A stretch of DNA of 64,000 nt, taken from NCBI GenBank assembly GCA_921293015.1, contig OV121084.1, positions 19,224,960 to 19,288,959 on the forward strand, given 5' to 3'. Source of the stretch: Phorcus lineatus (taxonomy: Eukaryota; Mollusca; Gastropoda; Trochida; Trochidae). Both the position numbers and the translations under genes were made by a program. The notes under the pieces were generated by a model. It was not told the origin of the DNA. It saw only the letters and a list, made by a program, of their open reading frames with translations, and ran no database searches. Below, piece by piece: positions 25,809-35,773 of this stretch; positions within the stretch are counted from its first letter, which is position 1; each line of letters opens with the position of its first letter.

Positions 25809-25826
25809 TGATTGATGGATTGACAG
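25809..25826 (+). promoter_or_regulatory. Adjacent TGATTGAT and TGACAG sites
   Basis: TGATTGAT (a PBC:Hox-type composite site) at 25809-25816 is followed 4 nt later by TGACAG (MEIS half-site) at 25821-25826. The pairing of a PBC:Hox site with a nearby MEIS site is the arrangement described for classic Hox-responsive enhancers. It lies about 50 bp after the 19-bp minisatellite. Confidence 0.35.
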
Positions 25827-26039
25827 CTCCGAGATGACATTTGTCCATTAATGCTATTTCAGCTTAATGTACATAAACCACTGTGTCCTTATCACGTGTG
25901 TCACTCATTTCTCTCCAAATTTGGAAATGTTTACTCATGAATGATGTTGTTTAGTTTAAATTAAATAAATATTCAAGCTTAATAGTGTAATGTTTAGGAC
26001 AGAAGACTTCAAGATATTTTTTTTAAATTTCTTCTCATT

Positions 26040-27780
26040 AACTGAAAGCAAGAGGATCCTCTAAGGGTTAGAATGTGACATCACTTTCACGACACTGCAG
26101 CAATGAAGTATTCATCACACGGTCCTTCAAATTCTTTCAAATCAAAGTTTATCGTCAGAGATAAACCGGAGAGGAAATGATACAAAAAAATGGCAAAAGG
26201 ATGTTTATTTAGATACAAAATTCCCATCAGTGCACATTACATGGGCAGTAAAGTGGGGATGAAATTAACAAGTTAAGTACATACGATCAGCTGGCACATG
26301 GCGTTCACGAGCACACTGATTGCGTCTTGTTATGAGCACTGATACAACTGCTCAAAATCACCCGGAAATGAGACTTTTCTAAACCTGTTTATTAGTGCTA
26401 TTTTGTGCAAGGACCCATTTCAGGTCTTTACGGACTAGCAGAAAATTGCCATCGCCTCAAATGAGTACTGAAGGAAAACTGATGCAATCGACGTAAAATT
26501 GAGTTTATTGCAGGATTAAAAGAAATGCACAAGCCTGAAACAAATGTCATTTTCTTGAAACTATAGACTACCGTCATAGACGTCTCTTTCGACTGATCTG
26601 AGGGACAGGTGCCACAAGCGAATTGTGGTCCATTTCCTTGTGATCGGTGATTGCGCACCGATGTCCTGGCTAAGTATCTAGTAACACCAGCAGGAAAACA
26701 TGGCACACCAAGCATGTGCATTACTCTTTATTATTTCAAGTCCAGTCGTACGCCGTCTAAAGACGAGTTATAAATAATCCATGGCAAGGCCACCTCTAGA
26801 TAGGACGAAGCCATAAGGTTGAGTTTGGTGTCATCCCCTTGTCACAAGGACAAGCACACGGGAAGGTGAAAGTCGTTAATTTCCTGAGTGGAAAAATGAA
26901 CACATGGCAATTAGGGGAAATAAAAGGCTCTAACCATGTGCTGTATCCTGTGAGGTTGATGAAGAGGCCCTATAAGCTTCAATCATGGCATTGTTAATAG
27001 CGCTCGTACACAGTATCAATTTCAAACCAGTGTTATCAATAGTGCAAATAACAATTTCATATGTTGTTTATCCATATGTCAGTCAAATGACAAAACTATG
27101 TTAATGTTGTTTCATCATTTGAATCCAGTTCATTAGTAGCGCAAGGGGAAATCTTTATTCATTCATTACCACATAATATATTAACGATAATTAGGTCTGA
27201 TGAAAAGTTGAAAAAGCTACCTTGGTTGAAATGAACAAGAATTGATTGAGTCAGTATTGAATCGATTGATAAGCAGTGAAATGATTAATCACAATCCGCA
27301 CACAGAAATAAGAGAATGAACTATAGCTAACTAATCCGTTTTTCTCTCTTAGTGTGTAGGCAACTCAGCTGGCCGGCTAATCAGCAATATCAAGAGGTCC
27401 GCAATAGTCATTTTTGGAAAATGGGGATTTTATACAAGGGGCTTCTTTCCTAATTTTCCTATTGAAAAGTGCTACCTTTGTGGAAGTCTCTTGGGAGAGG
27501 GAAGACGAGGATCGGGTTGGAGGAAGTGGCCTCGCTCTAACTTTGCCACCAGCTCATCAGTGGCATTACGTGAGGCACAGCCTCGTAAATATCACTTATG
27601 GTTTATATTTCCTGGACAGATAAGTTTCACACTCAAGTGAATGTCAATTAGGGCCCAGTAATTGTAGTTTATTGCAGTGTATTTATGGAGCATGTAGCTG
27701 ACTGACAAGCCATCCAAGCTAACATTCAATATTTCACCACCCTCTACCCATACTTACTGAGACCTCTGTGTTTAGTACAC
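26040..27780. promoter_or_regulatory. Candidate regulatory cluster G in the Meis intron
   Basis: About 1.7 kb of balanced sequence with landmarks CATGGCGTTCACGAGCACAC (26297), the GTCCAGTCGTACGCCGTCTA area (26740), GGCCGGCTAATCAGCAATAT (27371) and AAGACGAGGATCGGGTTGGA (27501). The 97-codon minus-strand ORF at 26428-26721 and the 69-codon plus ORF at 27414 have no domain or splice evidence. The AAT-rich words around 27170-27320 include several TAAT cores. Confidence 0.33.
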
Positions 27781-28620
27781 TCATTTTCATAAATATCTTT
27801 CTTCTTGTAGTCAAAACAATCTTCATATCACTAGTCAGTTTCACAAAAAAAGTTTTAGTTCATTTGTTTTATTTCACACAAAAAAATGAACTTGTTTAGT
27901 ATAATAAAATAACATTCAGTGCACTTGTTTATTCTAAAAAACAGTGTTCACAATATAGTTACCATATAAGAGTTTTACTATTGGATTATATACTATATTA
28001 TATTACTATATATGATGAAACTTGTTTCTATACGTTGATCCATAATACTGTAATCACTTTGAAATAAGTTGATGGCACCCATGTGTTGGAGTGATTATTG
28101 CAAGTGAGTGAATCTCGGATTCCCACAGAGTCCATTGAATGTCCTGCTAGGTGCATCAGGCACTGGTCAGATCCTACCTTGTAGAGCATGTGGAGTTGGT
28201 CTATAGTCAACCTATAGAGATTGAGCCATGTCACTTCTAACTCTCACTGACTGAGGTACTCAGGCGAAGGGATCCACACGCACACTGCTCACATAGAGAA
28301 ACTGACTGGCCTTTTGTACCACTGCATTCTAGTTTGTACCTGTCTCATTAGGAATAAAGTTGGCCTTATTGGTAGTGTAATGATAAGGAATTGAAATAAA
28401 AGAATTTTTTTTAGAATATTCACTTTTCATACCCTTTTATGGAGAATATTTTTTTAATAATTTTTTAGTGTAGATATTTTCAACTTAAAAATTGTAATAA
28501 TTGTATTTTTCATATATAAATCTAGAATTGAATTTATAAATTATTTTTTTGTAAAATGATATCATGCATTATCTTAAATTTTGTATAGCTTGTGTCAACA
28601 CCAGTTTCTATCTATAATCA
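27780..28620. other. AT-rich intronic spacer
   Basis: AT-rich, with a short inverted word pair TAGTTCATTT / AAATGAACT near 27855-27893. 28060-28340 is more balanced. There is no array and no exon. Confidence 0.5.
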
Positions 28621-30230
28621 TGAGGGGAAAAAAGCTTTTAAAGCTGCAATAGTCCACTTATCTCCCTGTCACATACGTAACTGTGTAATATCATATCAAT
28701 AACCTGATAAAATCTTTGCATTTTCACTAATAATCCAGAGTAGTTATAATAATATTTTTCCAATTATCCTCAAGTTACGGATAATTTTTCATAAAAAAGT
28801 TCCAATCTACTTGACTCAAATGAATCCGAAGAAAAAATCTCTTCAGGACCACCTAATTGCTCATAGAAATATTGCTCTTTAAACCAATAAATATGGGCCG
28901 GAATACAAGCTGATTGATAGATGGCTACCCTTTTAATTCATAAACAACATCGCCTACACATTTGGAAAGAAAATATCACATCCTATTCTCTGGGGAAGAT
29001 TGTCCCTCCCGGACGGCCCATTTCCTATCGATGAGGATGGAAAAAGAAACTTGTAATAGCAGGGAAAGAACGAAGGAAGTAGAAATTGGGCTATAGTCGG
29101 GAAAGGCTGAAATGATAGTAATACAAGCCCCAGCAAGGAAGTTAGGCATCCTTGATGTGGACTCGAAGCTTGGCCGCCACCTGTCCGCCATTAGACAAGG
29201 TCGCCTCATTATAAGAAGAAATAATTGCTATATCCCCATTAGCCAAGGCAGGAGAACCCACATAGAGATAAGACCAAACCTTCAGATTGGCGAAATTTTG
29301 TTTCCAACATTATGAGGCCCCATATTTCACTTGGATAGGCAGTCAAAAATGTGTGGCAGAAACATGGCAGAAGGCAATCCATCTTGCATAATAGGTAAGA
29401 TAGGACGATAGGGCTTTTCACTCGAGCGTATGTTTTAATGGACTTACATTAACTCGGAAAAAGAAGTTTGAAAGTGAAGTTTCGAGGAATTTTTGTCTAA
29501 ATTATAATGAATATTTTTTATGCTAGGGTATGATCCTTTCAATTTTGACTATGACTTTTATTTAGTTTCTATTTTCTTATAATTTAACCAGACATTGAAA
29601 GATAACTAAGCAGATAAAAATGACATTTTTAAGAGGGAAAAATGATAACTAAGGACTCCTAGATGTCGTTAGGCGATTAGTCAGCGGTTTAAAAATAAGA
29701 ATTTTTTTTACAGATAAACCAATCTTGCCTTCAACCTTTTTTTGTCCAAAAACTTCACCTGAAATCTCATTCATACGGTTCAAAATTCGAATATTTTTCA
29801 AACTGACAATCACAAAGGATTGTAAACCCTGGAGAAACTGCACAAAATGGATTGCGATTGTGGATTTGATGAGAAGCGACTAAAACGGTCGCTATCGGTC
29901 CAGACCTCGTATCCTTCAATATCAAAATGTCGTCAGGAAAAAGTGGCATCGAAAATGGCCCCTTTGGTCCCATGGGAGTGCAGTAATTTCTTCAGTAGAT
30001 TATTGCCGGATGATTGGTACAGTAGAGGTCGGTGAGGGGCCGGACGGGGCTCTGATGACCAAACAAGACAATATTGACGGAATGAGGAATATCAGGGGTC
30101 TAATATTGGCCCAAAACCTGCCAGTATAGGTCAGGCTGGTTATGAAACTGTCAGGCTCGTATCAAATATTTCATCCCTCCAATCCCTCACATCGTAATTG
30201 CCACCAGTCCCTCAGTTTTCACTCACCTTA
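28620..30230. promoter_or_regulatory. Candidate regulatory cluster H with a TGATTGAT site
   Basis: Balanced blocks at 28840-29440 and 29640-30200 are separated by a T-rich stretch. TGATTGAT at 28911-28918 is a PBC:Hox-type word. Other landmarks are TTGTCCCTCCCGGACGGCCC (28999), GGACTCGAAGCTTGGCCGCC (29159) and TAAAACGGTCGCTATCGGTC (29881). Short ORFs overlap on both strands without a consistent frame. Confidence 0.35.
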
Positions 30231-30460
30231 TCAGCACTTTGAAAAGTTTCGAGTTGTAAAGTTTATAAGTTATTTCTATAGTTTATGATTATTTGTTTTA
30301 TAACATAAAATTTCATTTTTATCTATGTTTTAGTAGAGTTTTGTTTATTTTAAATTATAAACATTTTTCTTCACTTCTAAATTGTTTGTATTGTAATTTT
30401 CATTATTTTATCTTTATAAAATTTTGTGGTTTTATTTTGAGACTTTGTTAAGAATTTTCG
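30230..30460. other. AT-rich intronic spacer
   Basis: T-rich low-complexity sequence without sites or exons. Confidence 0.6.
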
Positions 30461-31200
30461 TACTTTGTTAGGGATGTTTCCATTGAACTTTTACGACAGA
30501 GGTAGAGAAGGGGAAGTAACTCTGGCAAGCTTGAGACTAGTGTGTATGCAGTTCATTGTTTCAGCAGTCGAGCTGATGAGAAAAGATGATGAAAAATGTA
30601 AAACTTATTTGATAAGTGGTCAGATTATTTATCATAAGCTCCTAGGAGACGCTGGAAAAAAACTGATCACCTTTGAAATGAATGTTTATTGATTGAGTCC
30701 ATTAATTAATCAGCTCATTACTAATGATGATGTAGCCGGAAGTTGTATTAATGAAGCAGAAGTAGTACATTCTTGCCCATCAGTCAAATGTGACAGCTCC
30801 GATTGAAATTTACACCATTTAGCATAACTACGACCTTGCTGCCACATGAGGGCTCTGAAGGGAGAAAAATTTATTTGCACAAATTGTTGAGCTGGTGTTA
30901 TGTTGAAGGCAGTTCTCAAGCTTATGGGTCACGTAGTTTACATTAAGAGACATAATGTGCTAGTTAGGATCTTCTAGAGTGGCTCCAATCCCCGGTCTTA
31001 TTTCAATTATCATTGGGGCTCGGTAGGCGCGTTTCCAACAGCCAGGCCATCCTTTGGGAGACTCTGATTAGATGTGGAATTTATCGTAGATGGGACCCCG
31101 AGTCTTACTGCCATTTTGTTGGGTCCCGGTATGCCAAAGTGCAAAGGAAAATGAGGAAAGAGTCATTTGTCCTGTAGTTAACTCAAGCCTGGCTTGAAAC
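30460..31200. promoter_or_regulatory. Candidate regulatory block I in the Meis intron
   Basis: Balanced sequence containing the TCATTGGGGCTCGGTAGGCG area (31010) and GATGGGACCCCGAGTCTTAC (31090). AAGGGGAAGTAACTC near 30509 resembles the dispersed AAGGGAGATAACT word. No exon is visible. Confidence 0.28.
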
Positions 31201-31210
31201 ACCATGTGTT

Positions 31211-31300
31211 AGAGGGGGAGGGTATAGAGAAGGAGGGGTAGAGAGGGAGGGGATGTTGAGGGGGGAGGGGTAGAGAGGGAGGGGATGTTGAGGGGGGAGG
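31211..31300 (+). repeat. G-rich tandem repeat, 32-bp unit, quadruplex-prone
   Basis: The + strand is almost pure purine, with many runs of four to six G. A 32-bp unit (GGAGGGGTAGAGAGGGAGGG then GATGTTGAGGGG) occurs at about 31232 and 31264. Four or more G4 runs with short loops satisfy the usual quadruplex rule. As it lies on the sense strand of the Meis pre-mRNA, an RNA quadruplex is possible. Confidence 0.85.
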
Positions 31301-31369
31301 ATATCATCAAATGGTAACCTGATAGTAGCCAAACTAGCTAATGAGAAAGAAGATGTAATTTGGACTAGG

Positions 31370-32070
31370 AGGACTTGGAAAGAATATGGCTGAGCCACGG
31401 GATTCAGGGATCACTTTCACCGCTCCCGCCATTAATCACCCGAAAAACCAAATTTTAATTTCAAAGAGTGTTTTTTTGTGCTCATTTCCCTAGCCCGGGC
31501 TTCTCAAGGGTCCATGGTGCAATTTGTGCAATTTCTTGAGAAACTATCCTCACCAAATAGATTCTTGGAGGTCAAACATTGACCTCTTAATGAGGACAAG
31601 TCCGCCCTATCCCAAACTGGCACAAATTGGCAAGCAGCGCGGTCCTGCTTGGCGCCGCCACAGTGTATTCTGCAATTAATCATAAGGTACCTCTCTAACC
31701 GGAGCCTCCCCCTGAGGACTAGCGCAGCACCAAACTTCCTCCGTAATTGCTCCGACTGGAAAACTATCCAAGACAAATTTGACCGATTTGACTCAAGCAT
31801 TTTATTTACCATCCTTACACAAATTATCCTAAAATTTTCCAAGTTTAAATCCAATGTCATGAAATTATGCGATACAGCAAATTAAAGGAAGAAGGATTAG
31901 GCACATGAATATTTGGCTCTGGTAATACGAGGTCCATGCGGACCCTATTATTTCAATTATTCAAATGTTTCTTGTTAGGCTGATATTTGAATTCACATAG
32001 GAACCGATCTGTAACGGAGAATTTCATTTGCGTCCGTAGTTGTATCATCATTAGACACTACGCCACATGT
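31370..32070. promoter_or_regulatory. Candidate regulatory block J in the Meis intron
   Basis: Balanced sequence with CACCGCTCCCGCCATTAATC (31418), CAGCGCGGTCCTGCTTGGCG (31635) and GGTACCTCTCTAACCGGAGC (31686). A 118-codon minus-strand ORF (31504-31860) overlaps a plus-strand ORF and shows no domain. It is treated as non-coding. Confidence 0.3.
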
Positions 32071-32580
32071 CAGTTTTTTCTGTAATATCAACCAATAAAA
32101 TATTCAAATTTTATCAAGTCAGTGAGTTTCCTCAAAATGATTATTTTCCTTTTTTGAAAGCCTCATTTAATTGTCCTCACTTTCCCACGCAATTTGAATC
32201 AACCTTATTTGAGAAAATGACCCGCAAAATATTATTGAAGACATCTGGATTAGCATGAGGGTTTTGACGGAAATTTGATACTTTTATTGTCTTCTTATAA
32301 CCAAACTATAACAATACGATGTAGAGGTAAGCTTTTGATACTTGGGGGAAGAAGATAATGATCTCAGTTTATTTTTACTGAACAAATTATAAACCCTTTA
32401 CAACTGCATTTAACCATACAAATAAGGAAAGGATATGGAGCCTTAGACCACTAAAAATTTTGGGAAGAAATTTTTTCAAACATTTGACAGATAATTATCT
32501 GTTATAAAAATATAACCCAAGAGAACGACCAAAGTTTTATGAAAATTCAACAAGTTTGAAATAAAAAACTGTTGTCAATA
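32070..32580. other. AT-rich intronic spacer
   Basis: AT-biased sequence with no array, exon or notable motif. Confidence 0.55.
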
Positions 32581-33520
32581 TCAAGCAATGCTGTTAACAC
32601 TCTATTGGTGATGGGTGGGGATACAGAGCTCCTGGACTGTATAGACCCCCAAGCAAGTTGGTAAATTAAGTTCAACAAATAAAGCCATGATCATTGTGAG
32701 CAAACTCCCTGCTCCGCCTAGTGTCCCAAAGAGGCTATTGTCGACATTAGCCTCACCAACAGGTTAGCCTCCTTCAGAGCCCGAGCCTCCTTCAGGAGAA
32801 TATGCCTTTGTAACTAAGCAAATAAAACAGAGCCCAATTATCCGTTGTAGGTTTGCCTCAAGTAGCATTGGAATATTATTGTGAGGAGGCAAACTCGTTT
32901 TCTCAAGTTTGGAGATAGTTTTCAAACACTCGAGATATTCATTCTTGGTCGTTTCTATTAGCTTTATTGGTATTGAAATTCTGCACTGGGGGTGTTTTTT
33001 ATGAAATATAATTTGAAGTGGTGTATTGTGTTAGGCACAACATCTGAATGCTTGAACACTAGAAATTGTTAGGAAATATTTGTGAAGTTTTCGAGTTATT
33101 ATCACCGCACCAGTTGTCATTAGGGCGGTGGTGGCCGAATAACGTGGTGTGATACTTTGGTTTCAAGAGTGCTTTTAGGATTTGATGTGTGAAAAAGCTT
33201 TTTTTGTTCATCCAAAAGTATCCAGGTAGGCCATAATCAGTCTGTAAGCGTCCCAGACTAGCGGTAATTATGTTGTCTGGGTATAGATTGGTAGGTTGGA
33301 AAGAGACTAGTTAAGTGTAGCCTCTTCACGTGATTGACGGGTGATTGACAGGTGGGAGGCTGCTGAAATAGACATCATTAAGGCTGATATCAAACCCCTC
33401 GTTTTCTTCATTCCACATCAATTTGTATTTGTATAAAATCATACAGACTCGAATTATTGTCGTATTGCATTGATTAAAACACCACGAAAGTATAATTTCA
33501 AGTGGCAAAGAAATTTTAAT
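32580..33520. promoter_or_regulatory. Candidate regulatory block K upstream of the helix 3 exon
   Basis: The block is balanced, with GGCGGTGGTGGCCGAATAAC at 33124. It culminates in the E-box and TALE motif group at 33327-33351. It is the last complex block before the AT-rich 240 bp that leads into the acceptor at 33763. Confidence 0.35.
33327..33351 (+). promoter_or_regulatory. E-box plus tandem TALE motifs (TGATTGACGG, TGATTGACAG)
   Basis: CACGTG (33327-33332) overlaps TGATTGACGG (33331-33340). One base later comes the perfect PBC:MEIS/PREP word TGATTGACAG (33342-33351). The two decamers differ at one base and start 11 bp apart, about one helical turn, so two heterodimers could sit on the same DNA face. 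The group lies 412 bp before the exon completing the Meis homeodomain. Regulation by TALE proteins is inference. Confidence 0.5.
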
Positions 33521-33763
33521 GAAATTGAATTTACTTAATCAAAGTACAAAGATTTATACAGAAATAATGTCTTTTATTCAGTTGATGAAGAAATTAATAG
33601 AAGACTGGTTTAAAATCATTAATGGTACTTAGATTATCAAAGTACTATGCATTGACTGGAGGCTGTCTTTAATTAAGAATCCTAACTTCTGTATCAATTC
33701 TATAACAAACAAAATTAACAACTGAAGATCAACTATTTGCTAATGGTAATATGTCTGTTGCAG

Positions 33764-33903
33764 GTTTATCAATGCAAGGCGAAGGATAGTCCAACCAATG
33801 ATCGACCAATCAAATAGAGCAGGCAAGTCCTCCCAGCTGGTAACTGTGTTCAAAAATCGGAGGCGTAAGTCGTCATCAGCCGATTCACTCGGCCTCTCTC
33901 CAG
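33764..33903 (+). CDS. Meis: Meis exon: end of homeodomain helix 3, with alternative GC and GT donors
   Basis: After the acceptor TGTCTGTTGCAG, the first G completes Trp48. FINARRRIVQPMIDQSNRA follows, i.e. the rest of recognition helix 3 with Ile50, Asn51 and the Arg cluster, then the conserved post-homeodomain segment. Two donors both leave one base (G) of a Gly codon: GCAG|GCAAGT ends the exon at 33822, and CCAG|GTAAAC ends it at 33903. Both join in frame to 35699. The longer form adds 27 residues beginning GKSSQLVTVFKNRRRKSSSA and continuing DSLGLSP. This insert has a second Arg/Lys cluster that could act as a nuclear localisation or DNA-contact extension. Related GKSP-LVTVFK-like extensions occur in MEIS-family isoforms as far as I recall. 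If neither donor is used, the frame runs to TAA at 33972-33974. Confidence 0.94.
33823..33828 (+). other. GC-type 5' splice site (GCAAGT)
   Basis: AGCAG|GCAAGT matches the strict context seen at functional GC-AG introns (AG before, AAGT after). It gives phase 1, as required by the exon at 35699, where G+GT makes Gly. The short isoform needs it because no GT donor lies at this position. Support is from sequence only. Confidence 0.6.
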
Positions 33904-33909
33904 GTAAAC
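33904..33909 (+). other. GT-type 5' splice site (GTAAAC), alternative long form
   Basis: CTCTCTCCAG|GTAAAC is a fair canonical donor 81 nt downstream of the GC donor, in the same phase. The intervening 81 nt are open and encode a conserved-looking basic segment, which argues for real use. Confidence 0.65.
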
Positions 33910-34190
33910 TCGGGAAGCTTTGCTGGCTTCCGGTGGGCACGTACATTGTATATACATGCTCCCAGCAATACTAAGAGAGAGTAGAAAACAATGGAGAGAG
34001 GGAACAACCTTGACCTGTGGCCTTGACCTCAATGTGGTGAAGGTCACTACCCTGACCCCTGACCCAAACCCCAAAATCGATGATGACTTACTTTTCCAAG
34101 AACATGTGCATGCTCTAAAAACATAGATGTAGTCGTGTATTCTGTATTTATTATTAATCTCTTTCAAAACTCTTTAATTGCATGCCTCTT

Positions 34191-34204
34191 CTGTCAATTG
34201 ACAG
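34191..34204. promoter_or_regulatory. Perfect palindrome of two MEIS half-sites
   Basis: CTGTCAATTGACAG is fully self-complementary and consists of TGACAG in inverted orientation around an AT centre. TGACAG is the core site of MEIS, PREP and TGIF homeodomains, so a dimeric TALE contact is possible. It is 287 bp downstream of the GT donor of the helix 3 exon. Confidence 0.45.
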
Positions 34205-34462
34205 TTTCTTTGCTTTCTGATCACCAGCACATCAATCATGCTCTCTGTTAAAGATGAAATGACGACATAATAGAGGATGATAGTTATCGCGTCTATATCA
34301 CTATTAACGTGACATCTTCATGTCGGACTAATCAGGATGAAACATGAGATCCATTCATTAATATCCGTCAATAATCTCACAAGCAAGTCTTCTATAAAGT
34401 AAAAAATACTTCAAGAGACTTTTTTATCATCATCTGTAAATCATGCATGACATTTATTTGCT

Positions 34463-34493
34463 TGTTGTTAATTTCTTAATGAAATTAACAACA
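34463..34493. repeat. Perfect hairpin, 13-bp stem, 5-nt loop
   Basis: TGTTGTTAATTTC (34463-34475) pairs exactly with GAAATTAACAACA (34481-34493) around TTAAT. An outer TTGCTTG / CAAGCAA pair (34458-34464 and 34502-34508) could extend it past a bulge. The stem is too short for a typical microRNA precursor. It may be a structured intronic element or two inverted TTAAT homeodomain sites. Confidence 0.75.
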
Positions 34494-34740
34494 TAAGCTG
34501 TCAAGCAAGCCAATCTAAATTCCTTTTTATCTCAGTGACAGTATTGCATATTGAACCATAAATCGCATATCTGGTGGGATGTACCTTTCACCCAATATGA
34601 AATTGACGCATGCACATTGCACAAACTGCTAATGAAGTGTAGCTGTACGACGTGGCGTGTTGAGCGCTATTGACATGCTTCTGTATTCCTCCTTCCACTG
34701 CTTCTCCCTCCTTCCTTCTCGCACTTCTTTCTCTCTCTAG

Positions 34741-34898
34741 TATATAATGCATCCACTTTCAGTATTCAATACACAGCCAGAGAAGTATTTGCCTCTGACA
34801 GACTGTTACGGACATGTGACGATGGCAGTATTTACAGAAAATACTCAATAAATCTTCCTCCTTCAGTGATGATGTTTATTCCATTGCTAAAAGTGTAA
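34741..34898 (+). other. Possible alternative 3' exon (or TATA element) in the Meis intron
   Basis: A pyrimidine tract of about 50 nt ends in CTCTCTCTAG at 34740, an excellent acceptor. Joined in phase 1 to either upstream donor, the sequence stays open for 52 codons, including the split one, to TAA at 34896-34898. An AATAAA lies inside, at 34847-34852. The polyadenylation signal precedes the stop, so the two readings partly conflict. The same start is TATATAA, which could instead be a core promoter. The predicted peptide resembles no Meis sequence known to me. Confidence 0.15.
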
Positions 34899-35698
34899 TT
34901 AATCCATCGGGAATTGAAACGAGGCAAATATTTCTCTGAATGTGCATCTTGTTTTAACTTGATTATTTAATTATCTCAATCTTTCTGTTTGATGTTTGAT
35001 TCTCTGACTTTTTCAATGGTGGGGTAAATTACGATAATCAAATTTGCGTGTTATGTGATGATACAAGCTCCGAGTGGTCTACTGCCGATCATACGCATCA
35101 TCAATGGAGCTCAGGGTGTGTTCGAAATGGCACCCTGGAATAGCTCCCTCGCTCAACCACTGAGCCATGCACATCCAAAATATCATTTTAAACTGGCACT
35201 TATTATGTTCTTTTCACTTCTTATAATGGTTAAAAAGAATCTTTCATTTTGAGGAAGAGAAATTTTAGATGAATTGAATTCAAATATTTACTATCACGTA
35301 GGATATGAAAAGTAGTCATATCAATACATAACACACAAATTCTTGGATTAAGAAATTAAATGATTGACCCTTCAAATGCTGATCTAATATTCTGGAAATT
35401 TATCTTGAAGCTGTGATCTTCTCCCACAATTTATAACATATCAAGTGAATTTTCAGACTTTTTTAGAAATTATTTTATTCAGCGGCTGAAGTGTTGATAA
35501 GAATTAAACATTTTTAAGTTTGAAATTTTTCAAACATACCTTTATTTCTTACCCCACTTGCATGACTGAAAACCTGTCAGCTTTTTCTTTATTTGCACCT
35601 TTTGATTTATTCTCTGTATAGACAGTGCATGTCTGCATGTTACCTCAATAACCCATCTCCACATGTCCAGTGAGTAATGGTGCTTTGGTCTATTGCAG

Positions 35699-35773
35699 GT
35701 CCGGGCGCCCATGCAGCCTACAACCCGGAGGCCGGGATGGGATACCTGGATAACCAGCACATGCAGATGGGCA
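35699..35773 (+). CDS. Meis: Meis exon: proximal C-terminal tail
   Basis: This 75-nt exon lies between a TATTGCAG acceptor and a GTAAGT donor (35774). Two bases complete the Gly codon started by either upstream donor, 24 codons follow, and the last base (A) starts an Arg codon finished at 36076-36077. The peptide PGAHAAYNPEAGMGYLDNQH then MQMG matches the post-homeodomain pattern of MEIS proteins (YNP-G, MG-, D-QH-). Failure to use the donor would read 18 codons to TAA at 35827-35829 and give a short alternative C-terminus. Phase agreement at both ends makes the exon secure. Confidence 0.9.

Larger units (their letters stand above)
33904..35698 (+). other. Meis intron of about 1.8 kb (from the GT donor)
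   Basis: The intron runs to the TGCTTTGGTCTATTGCAG acceptor ending at 35698. It holds a perfect MEIS-site palindrome (34191), a 12-bp-stem hairpin (34463), a pyrimidine tract with a possible extra acceptor (34686-34740) and otherwise balanced sequence at 34190-34660. 34900-35640 is mostly AT-rich and featureless. Confidence 0.85.

Noticed and set aside
31504-31860. 118-codon minus-strand ORF
   Set aside because: Overlaps an opposite ORF in CpG-bearing intron; no domain or splice support.
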